This document shows positions 1-13,800 of a DNA stretch of 64,000 nt, piece by piece. Source of the DNA: Ustulina deusta. Lineage: Eukaryota > Ascomycota > Sordariomycetes > Xylariales > Xylariaceae. Location of the stretch: assembly GCA_023159155.1 (NCBI GenBank), contig JAJNNX010000005.1, positions 1,696,287 to 1,760,286 on the forward strand. The letters are read 5' to 3'. Numbering within the stretch: the stretch's first letter is position 1; every line of letters starts with the position of its first letter. Both the position numbers and the translations under genes were made by a program. Below the pieces are notes generated by a model, which saw nothing but the letters and a program-made list of their open reading frames with translations, was not told the DNA's origin and searched no databases.

Positions 1-3000
1 GATGCGTAATCAACACCTAGACTTGGGCTCCTAGAGTAGTTTGAGTTTCGAGAAGACGATGGCGATCTGATTAGGGACGGAGGTGAGAGATCCATGGTGA
101 GAGACAAGGCTTCCGTGACAAGGCGACGTTGATTTATTATAACAAGAAGCCAACTTAGACAAAGTGAGGCGCAGACAGGGGTGCCCGGATGGTTAATGGA
201 TGCTCATTATGTCACAGACGGGCTTTAAGTGGCTGTCCTCCTCCCTGATTCAGACACAAGGCAAAGGCAAGTTGGGAAGGGGGTCCGGGTATGCAATAAC
301 AAGAACATTCAAAATACTGATGGATGGAGGGGGTGGGTGCCAGGGTAGATATACCAAAAGTTCCCAACAGTCCATGTGCTCCAGGCGGGAGAATGTGAAT
401 AAGTAAACGATACGAAGACCGTGGGAGGAGGTACAACGAGTACCTATACCCACAACCAAGGCGATGACGGTACAATCGATTACATTATGGGGGATCGCGG
501 AGGGCCATGTGCAGTTCTATAATAAGACGGTAGAGCTCACAAAAAGTAGTAAGGTAAAGACTGTCAAGGCAGAATCGACACACATACACCCACACAGAGC
601 AGGCCCACGAACCACGCTGCAGATCCATGTATACCAATACGCCGTGACGGTGGCCGTTGATGATGATAGGTAGGGTGAGATGTCGTGCCCACTGCTTAAG
701 GCCACCAGGGGGGTGAGCGAGAAAAGACTAGGCACGGCTGAAAAAGGCGGCCCTACATCGTAGGTACCTCGATGGGATTTCTATACCCGGGCCAGTACAC
801 GCCGAGTACAAGCATGATGGAATTCCTTACTCTGGAAATACTGGGGAGAGCACATTGGACAGCAGGAAATGGGAAGGGGGATGTAACACTACCTCTTGGG
901 CATAGCTTGGTTCTGGCCTGTGGAGTTCTTCTACCCATGCTAATGCTACCTACCTACCCATACGTGCTGCCCCTGCTCCCCATCGCCCAACAGGGCAGCC
1001 TGCAGCCAGCCCAATGGCATGCGCAAGGAAGAACCGTTGGAAGCTTCGCTATCCAGCAAGCCCATGGTGCTGTATGCCGTGCTACCAGCCCACTCATTCA
1101 GTGCCTCTAGCATAGTGCGCCAGTGTAGGGACCGTGTGCTTTTGGTCCCTGATATTCCTAGAAACACATCGACGCAGGCTGCTGCCATATAGGTGCTGTG
1201 TTGAGCGAGTATCATATGCGGGAAGGGCGTAGGAGGTCTACGGTTAGGAGGCGGACGGGCATTGAGATCCCTCATGTCCTCTCCATACACGTCTAACCGT
1301 CCTGCTGCACACTATGTAGGCAGGTAATAAATGTTAACAATAGCTTGCTTCCCAAGGGACCTGACATCAGCTCCGTCGCACTCGACCACCGCCATTCTTC
1401 TTCGTTTTGGCCTTGCGGTTTCGGGGACATGGCCAGTCCCGATTAGTTCATCATCACAGCACACCACCACCTCTCATCGTCATCTTGTCCCGGACAGTGA
1501 GACAAGGGACTTCGAGGACGGAGATTCCCATGACAGTTCATATTCAACTGCACATGTAGTGCCCACGCTGGATCCAGGACAAACCACACCTGCCTACGCT
1601 ATGCTACAACATTACATACTGTGATCTGTCTACACAGTTCCCGCCTGTCGGTACTGCGTCTCGATGCTGGCCGACGTGTGGAGCAGGGCCTAATGTTCTG
1701 GATAGTGGACCTAGTAGTAGGAACTTCGGCCCCTCTGCCGCGATTTGGTAGATACGCTTCCACTGAGTATCGTGGGCCAAAACAGGTAGGTAGGTCCTCA
1801 ATAAGATAGTGTAGGTTCGCTAAACGGCTTTCACGACGTCGGCTAGAGTTCCTCTCACCGTGGATCATTCTAACGGGCACCCCCGTCTATTTCGGCTTCG
1901 CATATCATTAGTGTAGCTTAAAGTGGAATAGCACCTTGGTTCTGTTAGGCTTGACAAGGGAGACCATCTTGGGCTAGCCTGTTAACCCAATTCGCAGTGC
2001 GTGGAACGTTAAGTCCATCAAGCTGGTAGAAAAAATAACATCGAAGAAATACGGATGGGCAAATAGTCCACATGTTTACCAATGAGAGGAATATAACGAC
2101 GAGTATATTGACAATAAGAGACCTGGCCAAAGTCGTTTGTAGATCCCACCAGTGTGCTGGAATCGATCGGCACTATCTTTTATCCACTTTTTCTTTTCTT
2201 CCCTCGCACTCGCCCAATGTTGATTTGCTTCACTCATCTGCCTATGTGATGAGCCAGCCCTACTGCAGTAGACCGGTATAAATTTTTTTCCCGGCGCTAT
2301 GCGGGGGATTGTACCACCTAGTATCCCATCCTTTCAGTTTCAGGAGCCTATCACATTCCAATATATCTAGTGTAGCCTACCTATATACATACTGGAGGTA
2401 TATGCGTAGATACTACTACACGAGATCAAAAGTCCCGTAAAGTGGGGTGAGTCCCCGGTAGATCGCGAAGCGTCCAAGAATAGCAGAGGGCTCTCTTCGA
2501 TCACGCTAGACTGCATCATTCACAAATCTGCTATATTTATTCCAAGCTATTCTTGACCCGTTCATTTTGAAGGACCGAAATTACAAAACGTCCCCACTGC
2601 AAATCAAATCCGTAACTGAACACTATGGCATCAAGAGCGGACCATGCGGGAGCTTAGAAGGATTAGTCATGCGACTTGCGGATGAGCATGTCGACTGAAA
2701 GGCCAGTGTATACCGCCCACTGCGCTTCAGCACTCTGCGAGAGCCTTGAACGCAGACTCCTCCGGCACTGTTGGGTAGAGGTTATCTGATGATATAGCTT
2801 CAATTTCAACAGTCGCATCAACGGGGCTCCAAAAAGGCGGAACGAGGCGACACAGCGGCATGGATGCGTTCGAAACTAGCCGTGTTGAACTGTAACATTC
2901 CGTATGATGGGTTTCTCTCCCTCCTTAGCATATCAATACGCATGCGTGGTTGGGATTAAGTTTCACGCGGCTCAGAATAAGGGACCATACATTGGATCCG

Positions 3001-5836
3001 ACAGTCTGGGAACTGGACCCTGCGATGACTGGCTGATTGAGGGCAAGGAGACATCGGAGCATCATCTGCACCTGTGCCACGGCACAGGGCGGCGTGGAAA
3101 CACCCACATGGACCGACTTCGATGCATGTGTTCGAATCATCGGCTCCTACGTTCGCGGGTACAAGCATGTTGAAGTCACTCTCCAGCTCGGGGGTTTGTG
3201 GTCTCGCTCTCAGGCATCGCCTTATTGGTACCGCCGACAAAAGGGGAAAGGAGAGAAGATAGGTGTGCTACTATGATTGAAGCATTGAATCAATTATAGA
3301 GATACGAATACTAGACGTCCTAATTTAGGTACTCCCCAGGATGATAAATTCGGTGCATTGGCATACCACGTTCTTGGAAATTGCTGTTTCAGCTCAAGAA
3401 GCACAGTGAGTCCGCAACGAGGTTCTGAGCACGCCTGAGACATCTGAAAATTCGTGCGACTAAGAATAAACCCAAAACGATTTATCCTTTTGACTTGACC
3501 CCACCGCAACGAGCATCTCGCACGGCCCCCGAAATCATTAAAAATCGTCTTACGGCTTCGATGTGGTATGCTCGTAGGATGACTCTAGATGACGAGGGAG
3601 ATGGCCAAGGCATTGGAATTTTCTCCTTTTCGGGCTATAGAAACCTCTAGCCCTATTAATTGCGAATTGTCTCCAATGGCGGTCTTGAGCTCTAGGTGGA
3701 TTCGGTGACGGCACTGGAGACGCCTGGTTCTCTCGTCGGTAGTATTGGTTTTGGGATCCAACTGTCCGAGGCTCTCGTTAATCTATCTCGCAAGTGTGGT
3801 CTGTGAATGAGCTCTCGAAGAAATTGGCCCCAAGGTTAACTCGACAGTCGGTGCTTGAGGAAATGTATTGTTTCTTGGGGCAGGGCGTTCGCAACGTTCA
3901 CACGAGCAAACCACTTGAGCCCTTCTCAGAAAATGCATTCATTAAGGTGGAATTGACCGCAGGTCACTGCTTAGGGATACTCTGGCGCATTTAAACCGTC
4001 ATTGCTGGTAGCAGACCTGATGGCTTTGAGGGCGAGTTGGCAAATAGGCTTACTGACTAACAGCTCCTAACGTGTCGTCTAGAATGTCATTTCGGAATAA
4101 GATCGCAACTTGCTTGGGAGTTCCTGGGCTTGCCAGGGAAATTATGCAAGGAACTGCGGCACTATCATAACCACGTAATGCCTTGACTCCATGTGACCTT
4201 GTTTGGCCATTGAGAAGTGCAACATAATGTATATTTCTCTAGTGAGTCATATGGTTTATCGCTAATTTCATTAACATTCACCTTTCGTAATAGGAGGACA
4301 ATTGGCTACGGGCTGGACGAATAAAAACTTATCAACGGCATTAAAAAAAAGTAGACGAGCAGAACCGAAATGACTACGAATACAAAACAGCGACGCGAAC
4401 AAAGATCTGGAAGACCAGGTTACGATACTTGCTCGCTTCAAACCCGTCCTCACTCTTGGTATAGGGTTGGACTGCGTTTTACGGAACGCAATTGATCAGA
4501 AAGACCTCAGCAACTGATCTATTATGACGGCCCTCAGACAGGTAAGCGACATGTTTGGTGTTCTGGCCGATTCGGCAGATGACGCTTCCGCCCCCGCCAT
4601 CATTACAATTAGCGACGGAGAGCAAGAATGCGGTCGAGCAACTAATGTTCGAATGGATACCCGCTCACATGAAGCACATAGATGGCGAGGATAGCATTCT
4701 ATCCGCAACATATGACCGTCGTGCATCACGAACGATGCTGGAGGCCCCCAAGATTATCCGAAGCGGGGTGAAAGTCGCACAGCAGTATGTTGTCTTTTGA
4801 GCTTGAGGCGCGTCCGCGAGGGCCAGACCCGGTCTAATCTCCAGTAATGGTCAAAGCCGCGAGTGCCGGAAGCGAGGACTAAGAGACGTGGTGGCGACTC
4901 GGATGCTGGCCGGGCTTTTACATCCGCTGGTAGAAAACGACCTCGGGGATGGTGTTAAGTTGCACCGAGGACCTCCTTCTACAGCCCCCAAAGCCCCTAA
5001 AGCCTCTGAATCTAGGCGATGGGCTCTAATTTAGTTCCATATATTGGGGTGGGTGAATGGCCAATTCGACAAATCTTGGGTGTTTGAGGGGCAGGTGCTG
5101 GGAGAACCGATCAACCTACATAGTAGTACTGGTAGTCTAGGTAGGTACCTATGTTAGGTACTACAACCTTCATTGATTAGGTAAGCGAATTGCTGTATAA
5201 GTACCTAGATACATATTGTATGTATACCTGGAGCAACCTCTGGTCGTGGCTGGTGGTGCTTAACCCCACAGCTCCCTCGACACCGCCACTTCCAAGACCT
5301 ACAGTGCTGGACCTAAGTACCTTATATCTCCAGAGCTGGGACCCGAGGCTGCCTGGAGCTTCTTCCTTGTCCTTCAAACCAATACATTGTCATCAGCCTG
5401 CAATGTGCATCATACAATTCTTTTTTTACATGTAGGTCTAACATGCTGCGAGAAGGGAAAGACTTACACATATAATAACGGTTGCATTTCTGAAGTTCAA
5501 GTAATCAACAGTAGAGGTTGCATCAGATCGCAATACTCTCCTTGCATGCCACTCGCTTCTAGTTAGATGGAGAGAGTTTTCGGGACGGCAACAATCCAAT
5601 CGTGCTATCCCCAAAACTATCGCCATACAATGGGACGGGCTGGCGAGCTGGTGAATTGATCTATCTACCTACTGCACTGGGTAAACAAAGATCCTTCTTT
5701 TCTTTTCTTTTGCAACTGATTCGGACCTTCTTCACACGTTATCACACTGGCGACCTGAACTTGGGCTTCACGTCTTCCGCCTTAACTGCAGAGGAAATAC
5801 CGTGCGCAGCGACGTCCGAGGTAAAGCGGCGGCAAG
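1..5836. other. Intergenic region, no supported gene
   Basis: No reading frame here exceeds about 115 codons, frames on both strands overlap, and none shows a recognisable domain. Base composition is ordinary, so this is not a RIP block. Between about 2900 and 4800 there are several medium frames on the + strand (for example around 3794-3994 and 4555-4800) separated by stops, without convincing splice sites; this could be a decayed gene or mobile element but I cannot identify it. The AGGTACCT-type motif found in other intergenic regions occurs near 763 and 5143. The last 100 bases before 5837 are probably the promoter and 5' leader of the XPD gene. Confidence 0.6.
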
Positions 5837-8316
5837 ATGAAGTTCTTTATAGACGACCTTCCTGTGCTCTTTCCGTACCCTCGGATATATCCTGAGCAGT
5901 ATGCCTACATGTGCGATCTCAAGAGGACCCTCGACGCCGGCGGCCACTGCGTCCTGGAGATGCCCTCGGGGACCGGGAAGACTGTTTCGCTGCTCTCCCT
6001 CATTGTCGCCTATCAGCAGCATTACCCTGAGCACCGGAAACTCATCTACTGTTCCCGGACCATGTCCGAGATCGAGAAGGCCTTGGCCGAGCTGAAGGCT
6101 CTCATGAAGTTCCGTGCTGATGAGCTAGGTCACGTCGAAGAATTTCGCGGCCTCGGTTTGACTAGCCGTAAGAACCTCTGCCTCCACCCTTCCGTCAAGA
6201 GGGAAAAGAGCGGCGCCATCGTCGATGCGCGCTGCAGAAGTTTGACTGCTGGCTTCGTTCGGGAAAAGAAGGAGAAGGGTGAGAATGTTGAAACCTGTAT
6301 CTACCATGACAATCTTGACCTGCTCGAGGCACATAATCTCGTCCCCAACGGAGTGTGGACACTCGACGGCTTGTTGAGGTATGGAGAGCAGCACAAGCAG
6401 TGTCCCTACTTCACTGCGAGACGCATGGTAAGTCCTGATACCCCGGGCTAGCTGCTCGGCCTAAACATAGCTACCCGGCATGTTAAGTTTATCTGTTAAA
6501 ACATGATCAGATGCAATATTGCAACGTCATCATCTACTCATACCACTACCTTCTGGATCCCAAGATAGCCGAGCGCGTCTCTAAGGAATTCTCCAAAGAT
6601 TGCATCGTTGTGTTTGATGAGGCCCATAATATCGACAATGTGTGTATCGAATCCCTGAGCACCGACATAACCGAGGACTCTTTACGTAAAGCTACCCGAG
6701 GCGCTGTGAATCTCGAGCGGAAAATTGCCGAGATGAAGGAGACGGATAGGGAGCAGCTCGAAAACGAGTACCAGAAGCTCGTTGAAGGCCTTCGAGACGC
6801 CGACGAGGCCCGTCAGGAGGATTCCTTCATGGCGAATCCAGCTTTGCCCGATGACTTGCTCAAGGAAGCCGTTCCCGGTAACATTCGAAGGGCCGAACAT
6901 TTCACAGCCTTCCTAAAAAGATTTATAGAATACCTAAAGACACGCATGAAGGTCCGGCAGGTTATATCGGAAACGCCACCGTCATTTTTATCTCACTTGA
7001 AGGAACACACATTTATCGAGAAGAAGCCACTGCGATTCTGCGCTGAGAGATTAACGTCGTTAGTAAGAACGCTCGAGCTCACCAACATCGAAGACTATCA
7101 ACCCCTTCAAGAAGTCGCAACATTTGCCACCTTAGTAGCCACTTACGAGAAGGGCTTTCTACTCATTCTCGAGCCCTTTGAATCAGATACAGCTGAGGTC
7201 CCTAATCCAGTCCTTCATTTCACTTGTCTCGATGCGGCTATCGCTATTAAACCTGTGTTTGATAGATTCAGCTCCGTCATTATCACCTCGGGTACTATGT
7301 CGCCATTAGAAATGTATCCCAAAATGCTCAGCTTCCAAACGGTCGTGCAGGAGTCATACACTATGACACTTGCAAGGCGATCGTTTCTGCCGATGATCGT
7401 TACTCGTGGTAGTGACCAAGCACCGGTTTCAACCAGTTTCCAGGTCCGAAATGAGCCGAGTGTGGTCCGCAACTATGGCAATCTCTTAACCGAGTTTGCC
7501 AGAGTTACACCCGATGGTATGGTCGTCTTCTTTCCCTCTTACCTATACATGGAATCGATTATCAGTATGTGGCAAGGCATGGGTATCCTGGACGAAGTGT
7601 GGAAATACAAGTTGATCCTGGTCGAAACGCCTGACGCACAAGAAACTTCTCTGGCCCTTGAAACTTATCGCACAGCGTGTTGCAACGGGAGAGGCGCAGT
7701 CTTGTTGTGCGTCGCCCGCGGCAAGGTCTCGGAAGGCATTGATTTCGATCATCAGTACGGTCGAACGGTCTTGTGCATTGGCGTCCCGTTCCAATACACG
7801 GAATCTCGCATTCTCAAGGCGAGACTCGAATTCCTGCGGGAGACTTACCGCATTCGCGAAAACGACTTCCTGTCCTTCGATGCCATGCGCCACGCCGCGC
7901 AATGCCTAGGTCGTGTGCTCAGAGGCAAAGACGACTACGGCATCATGGTCCTAGCGGATCGCCGATTCCAGAAAAAGCGCTCGCAGCTGCCCAAGTGGAT
8001 CAATCAAGCCATGCATGACGTCGACAGCAATCTCAGCACCGACATGTCCATCATCACGGCGCAGCGCTTCTTGAGGGACATGGCGCGACCCTTCAAGTCT
8101 AAGGACCAGGAGGGGATCAGTATGTGGAGCTTGCAGGATTTGAGGGCCCATCAGCAGAAGGTTGACGAGGAGAAAATCAAGGAGTTGCAGAGCCAGGGCG
8201 ACGACGCCTTAATTGAGGCTCTACGTAAGGCCCAGGCTCAGCAAGCCTACGATGAGGATTACGATATGGATGATGAGGATCTCGACGAAGGGATGATGCA
8301 GCTCGATGGTGCCTGA
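5837..8316 (+). CDS. rad3: TFIIH 5'-3' DNA helicase XPD/Rad3
   Basis: ATP-dependent 5'-3' DNA helicase subunit of TFIIH, acting in nucleotide excision repair and RNA polymerase II initiation in the nucleus. CDS is join(5837..6427,6511..8316) with one 83 bp intron (gtaagt...gatcag), giving 798 aa, the usual length for fungal XPD. Visible features: helicase motif I GTGKT at residues 45-49, four iron-sulfur cysteines C115, C133, C154 and C189, DEAH box at 233-236, the GIDFDHQYGRTVL motif V region, motif VI QCLGRVLRGK at about 660-670, and an acidic Asp/Glu tail. The protein aligns almost end to end with yeast Rad3 as I know it. The first ATG begins the conserved MKFFIDDLPVLFPYPRIYPE-type start. 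All key residues are intact. It is convergent with the Prp3 gene, 253 bp apart. Confidence 0.97.
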
Positions 8317-8569
8317 ATGCGCTTGAGTGGTTGCAATTTGATCTCCACTCGCGGTATCTCGTGTCGCACTGGAGGGTCCAAAAAAAGAATCATCTCGTCT
8401 ATAGGTGTTTGGCCGGCAGACGAGCTTGTAACTAATAGATAAAGGGGTCAGAAAATACTTCTGACTAGGATGGGATGAGTCTTATTATGGATTAGTTATA
8501 TATACCATGAAACGAGACAGAAAAAAAAAATCGGGCTACGCGATGTCCATTTATTGTATTCCATAATAT

Positions 8570-10155
8570 CTATGTAGTGGATTTAGCCATGTTCCAGAAG
8601 CTTTCTAGCTTCGCTCTCGATAAAACCTGCCGAGCCTCGGCGTCCGTCTCGCACACGCGCGACTTGAAAGCGTGGAAGGCTTGTGACTTCACCTCGCCTT
8701 CGAATAACAAGTGACACTTGTTGAGTGCCAGATCCTTCAGATCTCCCTTCTCGTCTTCGGCCTTCAGCCAGTCCCTTGTGCTGTCATTTTGGGTGGCCTT
8801 GTCTCTTGGCGGGGCGTTCTCCGTCCAGTCGATCCGGTTGAGCATTAGCTTCTTGTACTGCTTGGTGCTGTGTTCACCACCCTCGACAATTATCAAGTTC
8901 TGTTTTGGGTGCATGATAACCAGGCCCTTGAGATTATGCTGCTCGGCATTCTTGCTGACCTTGAACCGATGCTGTCCGTTGGCCAGGCTGTTTACCTTGA
9001 AAGCCAGCATGTGTACGCCCTTAGCCACGTCCTTCTCTTGGTTCTTCGCCAGCTTCTCGTGTCTTTGGTCCTTGGTTAGCTTTCGCTCGTCGTTGGTCTC
9101 CATGTGCTTCGCGTGTCGGTCGGCGATCTCCCGGTTCACTCGGGCCTCGACGGCCGTGGGGTCTTTGACAGCCTCTTCTCCCAATACGCGCATGAGATTC
9201 CCCTTTTTGATCTTTGGGGGCGGTGCGGGAACCAACCCCACTAGTACGAAACAAAATTAGTAGGTGCAAATGGAGGCTGGAAAGCTGGATACGCGCAAAA
9301 CTTGGCATGAACGGGTGTTGTAAAGCTGCAGGTACGGCACAGAGCGAAAGGACACTTACATCGTATCTTGGCTTGCTCTTCCTTCAGGTCGGCCATACGA
9401 CGTTGGCGACGCAGCTTGGCCTGCTCATTCGTGGTTAAGTACATGGGTTTCGGCGCAGGTATATGTCGGTCCTGGGGTGGCTCGATAGCAACGGGGTGTT
9501 GGATATAGCTCGTAATAATGGTGTCCTCAGTGTCGATCTTGACAGCACTTGGGTCATCGATGCCATCGTATGTGTTCCCGTCGACGAGGCCCTCGTCCCA
9601 CCACTCGATGTCGGGAGGGGCTTCGACTACAAAGTTCTTCTCGACGTCGATGTCCTCGTCTATGCCGGCCTTGCGAGTCTGGGCGGCGATCTTCTTCTTC
9701 AGGGCCTCGAGAGCGGCCTGGCGGCGCAACGCATTCGCCTGTTGAATGTATTTGCCCTTCTGATTGAAGATGAGTTGGCGGGATTGGCGCGGTTTCGGGG
9801 TCGGGGCTCCGAGGCTCGCGTCGTAGTATGGGTTGCTCTTGATCTCCTCAGCGGAGGGGCCTGACAGATCGAGAGCCTTCTGTCGCTTGGGCTGGGAAGT
9901 AGAAGACGGCTTGAAGGCGGGTTTTGAGTCGCTGTCGCTTGACTTGGCGCCAGGCTTCCACTGGCCCAAATCCTCGAGAGCAGGGTGAAGACCAACATTC
10001 AAGCCGCCCCTGGCCTTGCTGGAGCCTATGGCTGCCGAGACACGCGCCTTGAGGGCTGCGAGCTTGGCTGCTTTGTCTACCGCAGTCTCGGGTTTCTGGA
10101 TGCGGGATGCGCCATCGTTGCGGGGACCGAGACCTGGGGAAGCGCGTCGGTCCAT
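8570..10155 (-). CDS. prp3: U4/U6 small nuclear ribonucleoprotein Prp3
   Basis: Core protein of the U4/U6 snRNP, needed for U4/U6.U5 tri-snRNP assembly and pre-mRNA splicing. CDS is complement(join(8570..9240,9360..10155)), 488 aa; the 119 bp intron has a gtaagt donor, a ctactaat branch-type sequence and a tactag acceptor. The first half is Lys/Arg/Ala-rich low-complexity with the GGLNVGLHPAL element. From about residue 240 comes the PRP3 domain (RRQRRMADLKEEQAKIR, NLMRVLGEEAVKDPT, VEARVNREIA), then the C-terminal DUF1115 region (KLMLNRIDWTEN, CHLLFEGEV). The N-terminus is shorter than I expect for relatives, and a strong 3' splice-like site (pyrimidine tract then ctctcctag) lies about 20 bases before the ATG. 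A 5'UTR intron or a missed first exon is possible, though no nearby upstream ATG is in a usable frame. Divergent from the Pol I gene. Confidence 0.93.
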
Positions 10156-10840
10156 GAAGCGATGCCCGTTGGTCTAGGAGAGGGAAAAAACGTTTGATGG
10201 GCGGAAGACGAGCCGATCGTTGGTGAATGGATGCGTCGCGCACCAGCAAACCACTTCGAAGGCGTACGGGAATGGGGGATGACTGACGATCCAGTAACAA
10301 GGATGCGATTTCAAAGATTTAAATTGATTTTGTGTCAGCTATGAGGGATCAAGTCAATAACTTAATGCGACAGTATAGATCGAAGATGCCTGGATACAAG
10401 ATCAATGAACCAGCATAATCATTAGATGGGCACCTAGGTACCTCCCTAGCTTCATGTTTATCAGGTCCATCCGACATGTACGGTTACGACATATCTATGT
10501 ATAAAAACATAACACTTCACATGATAGGTACTTAGGTGAACATACCTCGGTAAGCAGGCGAATTAAATTCATTTATTGCAAATATGTACCTATCAGGTAT
10601 TTACCTTGGTCCTTGTAGGTACCTTAGGTTTCTGCCATCTTACGCCGCCAAAAAGTCAAGCTTCAATTTTCTACCCGTCTACGGCGACCCTCCACCGCCA
10701 GCCACTTCTACTATTGGCGACCAACTTGGAGTCCCTTTCCCTCTCCCCTCCCCCTTTTTTGGGTTGTTGTCGTGGTTGAAGCTGGTCACCTTCATTTCTG
10801 TCGCAATCCTCGAAGGAGGATTGCTAGCTTAGTTGGCATC
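10156..10840. promoter_or_regulatory. Divergent promoter region between prp3 and the Pol I subunit gene
   Basis: 685 bp between two divergent start codons. It contains several copies of the ACCTAGGT/AGGTACCT motif (10432-10439 and near 10526, 10590 and 10617), and a pyrimidine-rich stretch (10735-10765) just before the Pol I gene start. No clear TATA box is seen for either gene. Nothing in it looks coding. Confidence 0.5.
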
Positions 10841-13800
10841 ATGAATATCTCACAGCCAATCTCCTCGGCCATTGATAGCGTCGACTTCGATTTTCTGACC
10901 CCTGCCGAGATCAGGGCTATCTCGGTCAAGAAGATCGAAAACCCAACCACGTTTGACAGTCTGTTAAATCCCATACCAGGTGGATTGTACGATCCAGCGT
11001 TGGGATCGTGGGGAGACTTCACGTATGTTCTTCCCGAAATAAGAGCCAACCTGGCGCTGATCAAGTCCTCTAAATAGATGCACAACATGCAACCTCTCTC
11101 AGCCAAATTGTCCAGGTCATGCCGGTCATATCGAGCTTCCCATCCCCGTATATCACCCTGTGTTTATGGATCAGATTCTCCGTCTACTGCGCGCCCAATG
11201 CCAATACTGCTTCCGCTTTCGCACGCGGAGAGCCGATATCAGCCTCGTTGTCTGTAAACTACGTCTGCTTCAATTTGGCCTAATTGATGCCGCCAGTCGC
11301 ATTGATGACATTAGTCTAGAAACGACCGATATTGAAGTAGACGATGAAGATATGTCCTCGGACGAAAAAAACTCTGTCATCGACAAGTTAGTCCGTCTGA
11401 GAGAGGCATATTCAAGGCGAGAATTGGAAAAGTGCCGGATAGCAGCTGTCGACATCAAGAAAGGCAAACATGAGGGCGCCTCGGAAGCTCGGAGGCAGGT
11501 GCTGAAGGACTTCATGCGAGACATGACTAAGGGAAGAGGCTGTAGCACTTGTAACGCTATCTCACCCAGCTTTCGCAAAGATCGTTTCGTCAAGATATTC
11601 GAAAAGCCCCTAAGCAGCAAGGATCTAGGTAAGATGGTGCAGGGAGGACATAAACGGAAAGACGCCATTGTCATAAGACAAAGGACCAAGGCGGATGCGA
11701 CGAAAAAGAAACCCGACTACGATTCAGATGAAGGCATCGCTGACGTAGACCTGCCTTCAAGCGACGGTGAGGAGGAGCACGATAGCCAAGAGGACGAGGA
11801 CGATGAAGTCTCCGGAGAAGAGCTCGATGAGAATGGCGACGTGGTCATGGTCGATGCGGGCACGAAAACAGCCAAAAAGAAGCAGGACAGTGGCAAAGGC
11901 AGTCCTCGGTACGTCAGTTCAATAGATGTTCAGGCTCGGCTACAGCTCTTATTCGAAAAGGAGCAGGAGATACTTGCATTGGTCTATAACTCTATGCCAA
12001 ATGGCAAAAAACTCCCGGCCGACAACTTCTTCCTCCAAACTCTCCTCGTGCCCCCAAATAGGTTCCGTCCAGAAGCGAAACAAGGCGACGGGGGCATTGC
12101 TGAAGCCCAGCAAAATTCTCTCTACAAACAGATTCTGAACGCATGTGCACAGATCGCATTGATACATAAAGAAATGTCTCAGGGAGCCGATGCCAACAGC
12201 TCCGCTTCAACCAGGAAACGAGAGATGACTGAAATGCATGAAGCTTGTTGCAAACTGCAAGACTGCGTCAATTCCTTGATCGACAGGGACAGGAACCCCA
12301 TTTCTGGTAAGGCAGGCAAGAGGAATGAGGATGGTATTAAACAAAAGCTCGAGAAAAAAGAAGGACTTTTCAGAAAGAACATGATGGGAAAGCGTGTCAA
12401 CTTCGCAGCCCGAAGTGTCATCTCCCCCGACCCCAACATTGAGACGAGTGAAATTGGTGTTCCGCCGGTTTTTGCCAAGAAGTTGACCTATCCCGAACCT
12501 GTGACAAGCCACAACTTCAGGGAAATGCAGCAGGCTGTTATCAACGGCATCGACAAGTGGCCAGGCGCTGCTGCTATCGAGAATGAGAACGGACAAATCA
12601 TCAGTCTGAAGAACAAGTCGGTTGAAGATCGTGTTGCATTAGCAAATCAACTACTTGCCCCTAGCAGTCACCATTACAGCTGTATGGGAGGTAAAAAGGT
12701 TCATCGGCACCTGGGTAATGGAGATGTGGTACTTATGAATCGCCAGCCTACTCTCCACAAGCCTTCTATCATGGGTCACAGAGCCAGGGTGTTACCCGGT
12801 GAAAAAACCATCCGCATGCACTACGCAAATTGCAACACATACAATGCGGATTTCGACGGTGATGAAATGAACATGCATTTCCCTCAGAACGAGCTTGCAC
12901 GAGTCGAGGCGCTCCAGATAGCGGATACAGACCATCAATATCTTTCAGCGACAGCAGGGAAGCCCCTCCGTGGTTTGATTCAAGATCATATTTCGGTTTC
13001 GGTGGCCCTGTGTAACAAGGATACCTTTTTTGACAAGAGTTCCTATAACGAGCTCGTGTATAGCGCGCTCCGCCCTGAGAGCGGCCACATCACCTCCGAG
13101 AGGCTTGAATTAGTCCCGCCAGCTGTGTTCAAGCCAGTGAAGCGGTGGACCGGTAAACAAGTCATCACGACTATTTTGAAGAACATCAAACCCGCCGGGT
13201 GTGGAGACTTGTGGATGACCGGGCAGACGTCCATCAAGAAGGATCCATGGGGTAAATTCAAAGAAGAAGGCGAAGTGCTCTTTAATGATGGCGAGTTCAT
13301 TACTGGCATCCTCGACAAGTCACAGCTGGGTCCGAGTCCTGGTGGCTTTATTCACTCGATTCACGAAACCTGGGGCCCCGAATCGGCGGCGCGACTGCTT
13401 AGTTGTATGGGTCGGCTTCTGACCAGGTTTCTTAACATGCGTGCTTTCACGTGTGGCATGGACGATTTGCGACTTACCCCTCAAGGCGAGAAACAGAGGA
13501 AAGAAGTATTGCAAGATGCCAGCCGCATTGGCCTCGAACTTTCTGCCAAGCATGTAAGCCTCGGGGATCGTTCTGATGTTGACAGAACGACTCCGATCCT
13601 TCTTGAACGCCTCGAGGAGGTTTTCCGCGACGGTAGTAAGCAGGAAGACCTCGAGCATATGGTCAATGCCGGATGTGCGCAATTATCTTCAAGAGTGACC
13701 CAGACATGTCTGCCAGTTGGTCTGGAAAAGCAGTTCCCCAAGAATCACATGCAGTCGATGACGATATCGGGTGCCAAGGGTAGCCCCGTCAACGCAAATC

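Noticed and set aside
3110..3150. tRNA-like T-loop (GTTCGAATC)
   Set aside because: No pairing T stem, acceptor stem or anticodon arm at the right distance.
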